Below are positions 57,643 to 64,000 of a stretch of 64,000 nt of DNA, piece by piece. The translations under genes and the position numbers were made by a program. The stretch is taken from assembly GCF_000710775.1 (NCBI RefSeq), contig NZ_JOJP01000001.1, forward strand, positions 2,341,729 through 2,405,728, read 5' to 3'. The stretch's first letter is position 1. Each line of letters starts with the position of its first letter. A model generated the notes under the pieces. It was not told the DNA's origin, made no database searches, and was given only the letters and a program-made list of their open reading frames with translations. Source of the stretch: Endozoicomonas elysicola. Lineage in GTDB: Bacteria; Pseudomonadota; Gammaproteobacteria; Pseudomonadales; Endozoicomonadaceae.

Positions 57643-58710
57643 ATGACTTTCCTCCCATTATCCAATCCATCCCAGTTGGTCATCCGTAATCAGGAACAAT
57701 TCGAGCTTGAGCACCTTGTTGTGGTTGGTTTGCCTGCTGATGATCTCGCAATGCGTCTGCTGGATGATGGTGTTGGCTTTATCACAGCATTAACCCGGGA
57801 TTTCAGTGCCTATCGGTGTTTACTTCCATTAGAAAGTCGTTTGACTGATCGATTTTCTCTGACGTTTGCGCCGGTACTGTCAGCTGAGCTTTCCCGCCCT
57901 GTTGATGGTGTTCTTGTTTTTCTTCAGAAAAGTAAGCCATTGATGGACTTCTGGCTTGAGATGGTGCTGAACTTTTTACCAGAAGGCGTACCCGTCTGGC
58001 TGGTCGGTGAAAACGATGAAGGTATCAAATCCTGGAAAAAGCGGCTGAAGGGCAGTTTTGGCGTGGTTAAGAGTGTGGATAACGCCCGTCACTGTGTATT
58101 GCTGGAAGCTTTAGAGCCATTGAAAAAGCCGGATAACTTCACTCTTGAGCAATGGTTTGAAACGTTTTCAGTCAGCGCAGCTTCTATGGATATGGACATT
58201 ACCTCGTTACCCGGAGTCTTCAGCCATGGTCGCCTGGATCGGGGGACTCAGGTTCTTCTGGAAACACTGGATGTGGTGCCTTCTGGCAAAGTGCTGGATT
58301 TTGGCTGTGGCGCTGGTGTGATTTCCGCTTATATTAATGCCATGGCGGGTGATCATGATTTTACTCTGGTGGACTGTGATGCTCTGGCCTTGGCCAGCAG
58401 TAATAAAACCATGAGTGCTCTGGGGAGCAAGTCGTTTGCAGTGTTACCAAGCGATGGCCTCTCGGAAGTGACCGGTCAGTTCGATATGATCATCTCCAAC
58501 CCTCCCTTTCATCAGGGTGTTAAAACGCACTACGAAGTGACAGAGCAGTTTCTCTCCCAGTCGCACCAGATGCTTCGCCGGGGAGGTGAACTGAGAATTG
58601 TAGCCAATAGCTTCCTGCGTTATCCACCCATTATTCAAAAGGCTTTTGGCCACTGTGAGACGTTGCTGACTAAGGATGGGTTTTCAGTTTATCGCGCAGT
58701 GAATAGATAA
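57643..58710 (+). CDS. rsmC: 16S rRNA (guanine(1207)-N2)-methyltransferase RsmC
   Basis: The 355-residue protein has the RsmC plan: a non-catalytic N-terminal methyltransferase-like domain, then the active domain beginning TSLPGVFSHGRLDRGTQVLL. SAM motif KVLDFGCGAGVISAY, catalytic IISNPPFHQGVKTHYEVTEQ and the tail GGELRIVANSFLRYPP match the family. ATG 57643 aligns with the E. coli start; GTG 57592 is in the same frame and would add 17 residues. Neither has a strong Shine-Dalgarno. Confidence 0.92.
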   Translation: MTFLPLSNPSQLVIRNQEQFELEHLVVVGLPADDLAMRLLDDGVGFITALTRDFSAYRCLLPLESRLTDRFSLTFAPVLSAELSRPVDGVLVFLQKSKPLMDFWLEMVLNFLPEGVPVWLVGENDEGIKSWKKRLKGSFGVVKSVDNARHCVLLEALEPLKKPDNFTLEQWFETFSVSAASMDMDITSLPGVFSHGRLDRGTQVLLETLDVVPSGKVLDFGCGAGVISAYINAMAGDHDFTLVDCDALALASSNKTMSALGSKSFAVLPSDGLSEVTGQFDMIISNPPFHQGVKTHYEVTEQFLSQSHQMLRRGGELRIVANSFLRYPPIIQKAFGHCETLLTKDGFSVYRAVNR

Positions 58711-58906
58711 TGGCATATATAAGAAGTCGCCTTTAAGGAACCTTTTCTTCTGTGTTAACTCTTATTTTAAGGTTTACGTCTGTGGAAAGTTTTGGGTTTA
58801 TTTCTTGGGACTATCTGTTTTTTTAAAATATACCTTCCAGCTAGGGGGGGCATATGTCCAATTGTGAACCTCCCCTGGTTTTGTAAACTTTCCGGCAGAT
58901 TACTAA

Positions 58907-59165
58907 GTTCTGTTGACATAAGGTTCCAAACTCAGTGGTTCGTAAAGCCCTATTACACGAGGCGAGCTGGTACAGATGTAGTGGTTCTACATCAAACCAG
59001 TTCAACGAAGCTGGAACGCGGCTTTACGAATCATCCTCCGGGCTCAAGTCAGAATGCTTCTGCCGTTGTTGCAATGGCTTGAAAGACCTGAGTATTCCTG
59101 CGCCCTTGCGCCTAGTCAGATGCATTCTGACTTGAGCTGAGAAAGGAAACTTATGTCAACAGAAC
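58907..59165. repeat. 259-bp structured inverted-repeat element
   Basis: 29-base terminal inverted repeats (58907-58935 and 59137-59165, outer ends GTTCTGTTGACATAAG) agree at 25 positions. Inside, a perfect 15-base pair of arms (CTCAAGTCAGAATGC 59043-59057 and GCATTCTGACTTGAG 59122-59136), TCGTAAAGCC paired with GGCTTTACGA, and a GATGTAG/CTACATC hairpin give a multi-branched fold. No coding frame. Either a MITE or a structured RNA; it lies between rsmC and the kinase gene. Confidence 0.72.
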
Positions 59166-59236
59166 CTAACTCACTTATATTCAGGCACTGTTTTAGATGG
59201 GGTGCTTTTGCATACATGCAATAGAAGGTTGCCGTG

Positions 59237-60730
59237 ATGCTCAGTCTGCGTAATTCGGGTCCAGTTGAGTCTTCTAATGGGTCTGGAGGAGCTTCTACGG
59301 GTGGCGTTTTCAACCGTGCTACCAGTTTTGGAAGAGACTGCTTTGCCTGGGTTCAGTCCAGGCTTTGCTGTTGTCTGAATCGAAGTGATCCTGATACGAC
59401 CACTGCTATTGAAAGACGAAACTCACGCCAGCTTGAGATTGATGCAGTGCCTCACTTTTTCCCCGTCGCCGGAGCTACCTCTGACACCTTCTGCTTTGAA
59501 CAATGGGATGGAGGGGGTGTAAAAAATCAACATCTGTGGTCTGCTCCACTTCCTGATTTATCGTCAGTTAGCACTGATGATGTTGAGGAAACCCCTGGAG
59601 GGTTAAGGTTACTTGAGGGAGGCTGGGGTAAAGGGGATGTTTATGAAGATGATGATGATGCACTTTGGGGTTGTTTTGGTTTATTTAAACAAAGGAAAAT
59701 AAATTCCGGAGCATTTGGGACTGTCTACCAATATCAAGATATTGAAGGTACCGCTTATGCCGTAAAGATTCATAGCTTGGCAAATGATGGAACAACAGTC
59801 GTTTATCATGAGCACGAGGGTGGAAACTGCTATGACGATTTCAAAGCACGTAGGGGTGAGTTTGTTGGTCTAACGTTACCTCCTCATCCGAATGTCGCCA
59901 AAGTTCATACATTTATTATGCAGGATATAAACAGTGGTCAATACATACCCATCCATAGTATGGCGGATATAAGCGAGCATGATTGTCGAAGTTTGCAGTT
60001 AAAAATAATTATCAGTGAGTATGTTCATGGTATAGACCTTCTTGAGTTGCTGGCAAAACGGAAAAGCTTTGAACAAATCCCTGCAGGGGGGGTGTCACTG
60101 GCAAAGGAGCTTGCCTCGCAGCTTGCAGAGGCTCTAGATTTTTTGCATACCAGCAGAAAAGTAATCTATCGCGACCTTAAGCCTGATAATATCATTGTTA
60201 CACTTTCGGACACAGGTCAGTGGGTCTTTAAACTGGTTGACTTTGGTCTTTCAAAGCAACTGTTTGAACATGGCCTAACGGGAACTTTTTGTGGATCTCC
60301 CATGGCTATTGCTCCTGAGATGCTCGGTTATGAAGAGGATGATAGTCGACTTTACTCTTATTCAGTTGACTTGTGGAGTTATGGGATTCTTTTATGGGAG
60401 ACCGCAGCAGCCGGGTCGCGCAAGGAAATAGAGTCAATAATCAATAAGAAGTTTGCAGAAATGTTTCCAAACGAAGTGGTCACTAGTGACATGGCCGTGT
60501 CAGAGTCATCCTCAGTGTCTGATTCAGACTGTTTGAGTACAAAATTAGTACGAATGGGAGGGGATATTATCGGTCAGTTGTTTGATGCCAGTATTGCCCG
60601 TGAAAAGAACCACCCGGATGCTCCTTTATTAAAAAAAATGGTAACTGGTTTACTGGCACTTAACCCTGATGAGAGAATGAGGCTAGGGGAGGTCAGGACG
60701 CTTTTGAGAGAGCCCGCTTCATTAAGCTGA
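59237..60730 (+). CDS. Eukaryotic-type Ser/Thr protein kinase, soluble
   Basis: 497 residues. Residues 1-150 hold a Ser/Gly-rich head, a Cys cluster (SRLCCCLNRS, 42-50) and an acidic patch (YEDDDDALWG). The kinase domain spans about 155-490: glycine loop NSGAFGTVYQ, ATP Lys177 in YAVKIH, a long insert before the hinge, catalytic loop YRDLKPDN (Asp313; Tyr replaces the usual His), DFG 335-337, and activation-segment end APEML (359-363), then SVDLWSYGILLWE. All catalytic residues are present, so it should be active. No membrane segment or PASTA domain. An acidic Ser-rich insert (VSESSSVSDSD, 421-431) lies in the C-lobe. ATG 59237 follows a GTG; either may be used. Substrate unknown; a secreted effector is possible. 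Confidence 0.88.
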   Translation: MLSLRNSGPVESSNGSGGASTGGVFNRATSFGRDCFAWVQSRLCCCLNRSDPDTTTAIERRNSRQLEIDAVPHFFPVAGATSDTFCFEQWDGGGVKNQHLWSAPLPDLSSVSTDDVEETPGGLRLLEGGWGKGDVYEDDDDALWGCFGLFKQRKINSGAFGTVYQYQDIEGTAYAVKIHSLANDGTTVVYHEHEGGNCYDDFKARRGEFVGLTLPPHPNVAKVHTFIMQDINSGQYIPIHSMADISEHDCRSLQLKIIISEYVHGIDLLELLAKRKSFEQIPAGGVSLAKELASQLAEALDFLHTSRKVIYRDLKPDNIIVTLSDTGQWVFKLVDFGLSKQLFEHGLTGTFCGSPMAIAPEMLGYEEDDSRLYSYSVDLWSYGILLWETAAAGSRKEIESIINKKFAEMFPNEVVTSDMAVSESSSVSDSDCLSTKLVRMGGDIIGQLFDASIAREKNHPDAPLLKKMVTGLLALNPDERMRLGEVRTLLREPASLS

Positions 60731-60784
60731 CTGGGAGCTCTTATCTTCCTGATCAAGCTTCACACTTATCCGAACGGCAACAAT

Positions 60785-61246
60785 ATGAATAATAATATTA
60801 AGCCCGCGTGGATGTTTCTCGGGGTATTTCTGGTCACACTGTTGTGGGCTCTGGAGTCGGATAACCGGCCAAGAGTTCGACTGGCAATGCCATATTCATC
60901 TGATGATCTCCGTTCATCAACCATTGATGTAGCAAGCCCGCAAAGCCGTCAGGCTGATAATCTGAAGCCTGACGAGCAGTTGGCGAGTGAGGATCGGTCA
61001 GTCCGGTTCGGGAAAACGGAGAAAAAGAATAACCTTCAGCCGCACAGAGACAGCTTGTTAAGCGATGCTTCGAGAGATCTGTTGGTTAACTCTGCTAATC
61101 GACAGTTGCCTGCACAGGAACAGGCTTTTTACTTGCCGGATAAGGAACCGGTAGAACCGTTTCGTGACAATAATCCCCTGCATGCAGCTGATCGACTATA
61201 TAGCTGTTTTGGGAACAGTTGCCTGAATATCGTTGCTGATCAATAG
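60785..61246 (+). CDS. Membrane-anchored unknown protein downstream of the kinase
   Basis: 153 residues with one N-terminal hydrophobic segment (PAWMFLGVFLVTLLWALESD, about 7-26), then a polar, probably disordered periplasmic part and a C-terminal pair of cysteines (YSCFGNSCLNIVADQ) that could form a disulfide. It starts 55 bases after the kinase stop, with a weak ribosome binding site. No family recognised; whether it works with the kinase is unknown. Confidence 0.55.
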   Translation: MNNNIKPAWMFLGVFLVTLLWALESDNRPRVRLAMPYSSDDLRSSTIDVASPQSRQADNLKPDEQLASEDRSVRFGKTEKKNNLQPHRDSLLSDASRDLLVNSANRQLPAQEQAFYLPDKEPVEPFRDNNPLHAADRLYSCFGNSCLNIVADQ

Positions 61247-61305
61247 GAGCCTGTCCGAGAATAGACTGCCACCCTCGCTACGAGCGCTATTCTCGGTCAG
61301 GCTCC
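61247..61305. terminator. Inverted repeat between convergent genes
   Basis: GGAGCCTGTCCGAGAATA and TATTCTCGGTCAGGCTCC pair (17 of 18) around a loop of about 25 bases, directly at the stop of the upstream gene. No T-run; possibly a two-way transcription barrier or an intergenic repeat. Confidence 0.55.
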
Positions 61306-61311
61306 TGGCGC

Positions 61312-62052
61312 TTACAACGCCAGATAATAAGGCGACATCAGCAGCCTTATTTCTTCAGTATAATGCGGGTGCTGGTCATATATAGTCACCGTCTGCTCAT
61401 GAACCTCCTGTGATTCTTCCGTATCGTTCAGGTGCTTTAGCACCAGAATATAACGGTGGTTATTGTGACTACTTGAAGAACGTAACCCAACCTGTTTTAT
61501 CAACTTAAGTCCTTCTTGAACCGCTGCCGTCAGAAACAGAGTGGTGGATTCCACGGGGAGTAGAATCCATGCCTCTCCACTATTGGCCAAATGCTTGCCA
61601 ATCGCTTTTGCAAGATCTGAAAAGCTCAAGCTGTCCGTATGGCGAGCGAGGTTTCTGCGATGATCGTTACCTTTGAACGCCTGCTGAAAAAATGGAGGGT
61701 TGGAGATAATACAATCAAAGCGTTGTTCACTGGTTGCAGAGAAGGACTGTATTGAGCTGTTGACCAGGTGCAACTGATCAGCCCATTGACTCTGGGCAAA
61801 ATTATCTTCAGCCTGTTTTGACGCTTCTTCATCAAGCTCAATTGCGGTAATGCTTGATTGACTGTTCTGTGCTGCCATCAGACTGAGCAGTCCGGTACCC
61901 GCACCAATATCCAGAACAGTCTGGCTGTTCTGAAGAGAAGGTGACTGGCCGAAGAGGGCGCCAAAGATGCAGGCATCGGTGGTGACCTTCATGGCGCACT
62001 GGCCCTGTTCGATTTTGAACTGCTTAAAAGCAAAGTAACGGTTTCTGACCAT
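61312..62052 (-). CDS. trmN6: tRNA1(Val) (adenine(37)-N6)-methyltransferase TrmN6
   Basis: The 246-residue SAM methyltransferase (YfiC) makes m6A37 in tRNA-Val. FKQFKIEQGQCAMKVTTDAC is the family N-terminus; VLDIGAGTGLLSLMAAQN is the SAM site (about 46-63), FDCIISNPPFFQQAFKGND the catalytic NPPF motif, and RRNLARHTDSLSFSDLA follows it. Starts five bases after the permease stop, so the two leftward genes are linked. Confidence 0.92.
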   Translation of the reverse strand: MVRNRYFAFKQFKIEQGQCAMKVTTDACIFGALFGQSPSLQNSQTVLDIGAGTGLLSLMAAQNSQSSITAIELDEEASKQAEDNFAQSQWADQLHLVNSSIQSFSATSEQRFDCIISNPPFFQQAFKGNDHRRNLARHTDSLSFSDLAKAIGKHLANSGEAWILLPVESTTLFLTAAVQEGLKLIKQVGLRSSSSHNNHRYILVLKHLNDTEESQEVHEQTVTIYDQHPHYTEEIRLLMSPYYLAL

Positions 62053-62057
62053 GATAT

Positions 62058-62939
62058 TTACTTTCTAGATAGGTGCTGCTGAGCCAGTACGGCAACAATA
62101 ATCATAATCAGCCCTGCGTAAGTGGCCGGATAAATGGATTCTCCCAGTATATTGGCAATAAAGATCAATGATAAAAATGGGCTCAGATAGCTGATATTAC
62201 TGATCATGGCCGTATTGTCTGCCAGCTTGAGTGCTTTCAGCCATAGAATATAAGCGAAGCCCATCTCAATCAGACCAACATAGGCCGCAGCAGCCAGGCC
62301 TTCTGTGGAAACTGGCCATACGCTGGAAAAGAGGAGGGTGGCACCAATAATCCAGGGCAGTCCGCAGAGAAAACAGATCAGTAGACTGACCACCGGATCC
62401 CCGTCACGACGAGTATTAAAAATCCAGTACAGTGCCCAGATAATGGTACTGGAAAGGGCAAGGACTACCCCCGTTGGGCTGGAAAAATTAAGATTCCGAA
62501 ATTCTCCACGGGTACAGATAATCAATACACCCGCATAGGCGAGCAGGCAGCAGAGCAGGCTTTTAAAGGACAGTTTTCTGCCCAGCAAGGGAACGGCAAG
62601 CAGAGTCAATGCCATAGGCCAGCTGTAATTTAACGCCTGAGCCTGCTGAGCAGGCAAGAGGTCATAGGCGCCAAACAAGGCTACGTGATAGAGAAAGGGA
62701 TTTAACAGCCCTAATAACAGGAATAGTCCGGGAGAGCGCTTAAATTGAGAGGCAATCAACCCTGTTTTGCCCTGAATGATCACAATGATGCTCAGCAGGA
62801 TGGTTGAGGTAGCCACAGACCAGAAAACCAGTTGCCATGGGTCAAGGTGTTTAAGGGCTATTTTAAAGGCGGTGGCAATGGTCGACCACAATAAGGCCGT
62901 AGCCAGGGCGTAGAAACAGGCTTTGCTATTGTCTGTCAT
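62058..62939 (-). CDS. EamA/DMT-superfamily transporter
   Basis: The 293-residue inner-membrane protein has ten hydrophobic segments in two EamA halves: ATALLWSTIATAFKIALKHL opens the first and GVVLALSSTIIWALYWIFNT the second. The end of the second repeat reads SPFLSLIFIANILGESIYPA. The family exports amino acids and other metabolites; substrate not readable. Co-directional with trmN6 downstream. Confidence 0.85.
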   Translation of the reverse strand: MTDNSKACFYALATALLWSTIATAFKIALKHLDPWQLVFWSVATSTILLSIIVIIQGKTGLIASQFKRSPGLFLLLGLLNPFLYHVALFGAYDLLPAQQAQALNYSWPMALTLLAVPLLGRKLSFKSLLCCLLAYAGVLIICTRGEFRNLNFSSPTGVVLALSSTIIWALYWIFNTRRDGDPVVSLLICFLCGLPWIIGATLLFSSVWPVSTEGLAAAAYVGLIEMGFAYILWLKALKLADNTAMISNISYLSPFLSLIFIANILGESIYPATYAGLIMIIVAVLAQQHLSRK

Positions 62940-63026
62940 GAATACTGCTTGGAGACGTTAAGTGAGTAAGTTTGCGTTGTGACAATACTATCTCACAGGT
63001 CCCAAAAGAAACAGGCAAAAGCGTTT

Positions 63027-63094
63027 AACCACAGAGATCACAAAGACCACAAAGGAAACAACTTGTCTTCGTGCTTTTTTTGACCTCTGTGGTT
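63027..63094. repeat. AACCACAAAG palindromic repeat, copy F
   Basis: Arms TAACCACAGAGATCACAAAG and, at the right, CTCTGTGGTTA with imperfect pairing between. It lies just after the stop of the leftward OmpA-type gene and upstream of the DMT permease. Confidence 0.65.
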
Positions 63095-63127
63095 ACCTAT
63101 AGATATGGGGGAAATACCTGATAGAGG

Positions 63128-64000
63128 TTAGCGTTCAATGGTGATGGTAACATGACGGTTATGTCTGCGGCCTTCTCTGGTTTGATCTCCGGCCTCCAGT
63201 ACACCACCTGCAACCGCCTTGATTCGATTGCCATTGATTCCACGTTCTTCCAGGTACTTTTTGACACTTTCAGCCCGGCGCAGCGCGAGTTTCCTGTTGT
63301 ATTCCACTGGTCCGGTTGAATCGGTGTAACCAACCGCAGTCAGGCGAACATTGGGTTGTTTTTTGGCAGCATCAGCGATTTGGTCCAGCTCCTGGCGACT
63401 CAGCTGATCAATGTCCGTTTTATCAAAGCCGAAGTAGACAATGCCAAGCTCTCTCTGCAGAGGACAGCCATCGGCATCAACGGGAACGCCTTTGGGGGTA
63501 TTTGGGCATTTATCCATTGCATTGGGAACACCGTCGCCATCACTGTCCGAAGGGCAGCCATACTGGTCAACAGCAACGCCTGCCGGTGTATTGGGGCAAC
63601 GATCCATATTGTCTGGAACGCCATCACCGTCAGAATCCGGGCAGCCGTCAGGGCCTACTTTTACACCATAAGGTGTATTGGGGCACTTATCCATGTAGTC
63701 AGGAACACCATCGTTATCAGAGTCGAGAGGGCAGCCACTCTTATCAACTTTGACACCCGCTGGCGTATGAGCACATCGATCTTTTTTATCGGGCACACCG
63801 TCGCCATCATTGTCACCTCCAGTCAATGCACAGATAGCGGCACCAACGAGAGCACCTCCAATAGCGCCATAGCCTGCTGATTTTCCACTGTCGGATGAGC
63901 TTTTACCATTGGCTGCAGCACCAATAAGACCACCTGTACCCGCTCCAATAAGGGCACATTGACTCCATCGACTCATATGGCCATCACTGGCACAGCCGGT
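63128..64000 (-). CDS. OmpA-family lipoprotein with thrombospondin type 3 repeats, 5' end outside window
   Basis: The frame stays open past ATG 63976 to the window edge and there reads TGCASDGHMSRWSQCALIGA, so TGC is probably the lipobox Cys and the true start lies outside; ATG 63976 would cut off the signal peptide. Then come a Gly-rich stretch (GAGTGGLIGAAANGK), four calcium-binding type 3 repeats of about 28-30 residues (DNDGDGVPDKKDRC, DSDNDGVPDYMDKC, DSDGDGVPDNMDRC, DSDGDGVPNAMDKC), and an OmpA-like peptidoglycan-binding domain (IVYFGFDKTDIDQL, VGYTDSTGPVEYNRKLALRR). It is likely an outer-membrane lipoprotein linking to the wall, like OprF/Pal-type proteins. Confidence 0.88.
   Translation of the reverse strand, partial: TGCASDGHMSRWSQCALIGAGTGGLIGAAANGKSSSDSGKSAGYGAIGGALVGAAICALTGGDNDGDGVPDKKDRCAHTPAGVKVDKSGCPLDSDNDGVPDYMDKCPNTPYGVKVGPDGCPDSDGDGVPDNMDRCPNTPAGVAVDQYGCPSDSDGDGVPNAMDKCPNTPKGVPVDADGCPLQRELGIVYFGFDKTDIDQLSRQELDQIADAAKKQPNVRLTAVGYTDSTGPVEYNRKLALRRAESVKKYLEERGINGNRIKAVAGGVLEAGDQTREGRRHNRHVTITIER

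Noticed and set aside
63356-63880. 174-codon rightward frame across the OmpA-type gene
   Set aside because: Its repetitive sequence is the antisense of the type 3 repeats.

Overview
The window comes from a gammaproteobacterium. The rRNA genes, the mixed menaquinone and ubiquinone gene set, the Na+-pumping oxaloacetate decarboxylase, the pyruvate formate-lyase, a eukaryotic-type Ser/Thr kinase and the many short palindromic repeats fit a facultatively anaerobic marine, possibly host-associated, lineage such as Endozoicomonadaceae or Hahellaceae. That placement is an inference from gene content; no search was run.

Layout. 1-2016 holds the 3' part of a 23S rRNA gene, a 5S rRNA gene and their terminator. 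2333-6599 has an unrecognised gene broken by a frame change, putP and three small unknown genes. 6870-14559 is a complete menaquinone cluster menF-menD-menH-menB-menC-menE, followed by thpR and the anaerobic ubiquinone pair ubiU-ubiV. ubiU is preceded by a perfect FNR box that abuts a MITE-like element. 17643-28630 is a leftward polysaccharide export and assembly island (wzm, wzt, a double methyltransferase with a tandem-repeat coiled-coil tail, a WsaF-like glycosyltransferase, a HAD protein and a GT4 glycosyltransferase). It is bracketed by wrecks of an IS200-type and an ISAs1-type insertion sequence and lies between ubiV and ubiT. 29186-31752 holds ubiT-thiM and alaE. 32254-37871 is a Gsi-type peptide/glutathione ABC transporter. 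38137-45769 holds dps, a DJ-1/PfpI protein, hemG, an M23 peptidase, msrA, mnmC and dusC. 46341-50468 holds oadGAB and mgsA. 51631-54874 holds pflB-pflA behind a perfect FNR box, followed by guaC, udk, yciA and rsmC. 58907-61246 holds a structured 259-bp element, a soluble Ser/Thr kinase and a small anchored protein. The window ends with trmN6, a DMT permease and an OmpA-type lipoprotein cut by the window edge.

How it works together. A large share of the chromosomal genes serve life without oxygen. Men enzymes make menaquinone. UbiU/UbiV/UbiT make ubiquinone without O2. HemG oxidises protoporphyrinogen with quinone instead of O2. PflB/PflA and OadGAB handle pyruvate and oxaloacetate anaerobically. 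Two perfect FNR boxes and one degenerate one sit before ubiU, pflB and hemG.

The most unusual parts are the export island, whose methyltransferase resembles in plan the WbdD chain-terminator/molecular ruler but has two methyltransferase domains and no kinase; the kinase gene with its Cys-rich N-terminus; the frame-broken gene at 2333-3441; and at least four families of short inverted-repeat elements, one of them inserted inside another.
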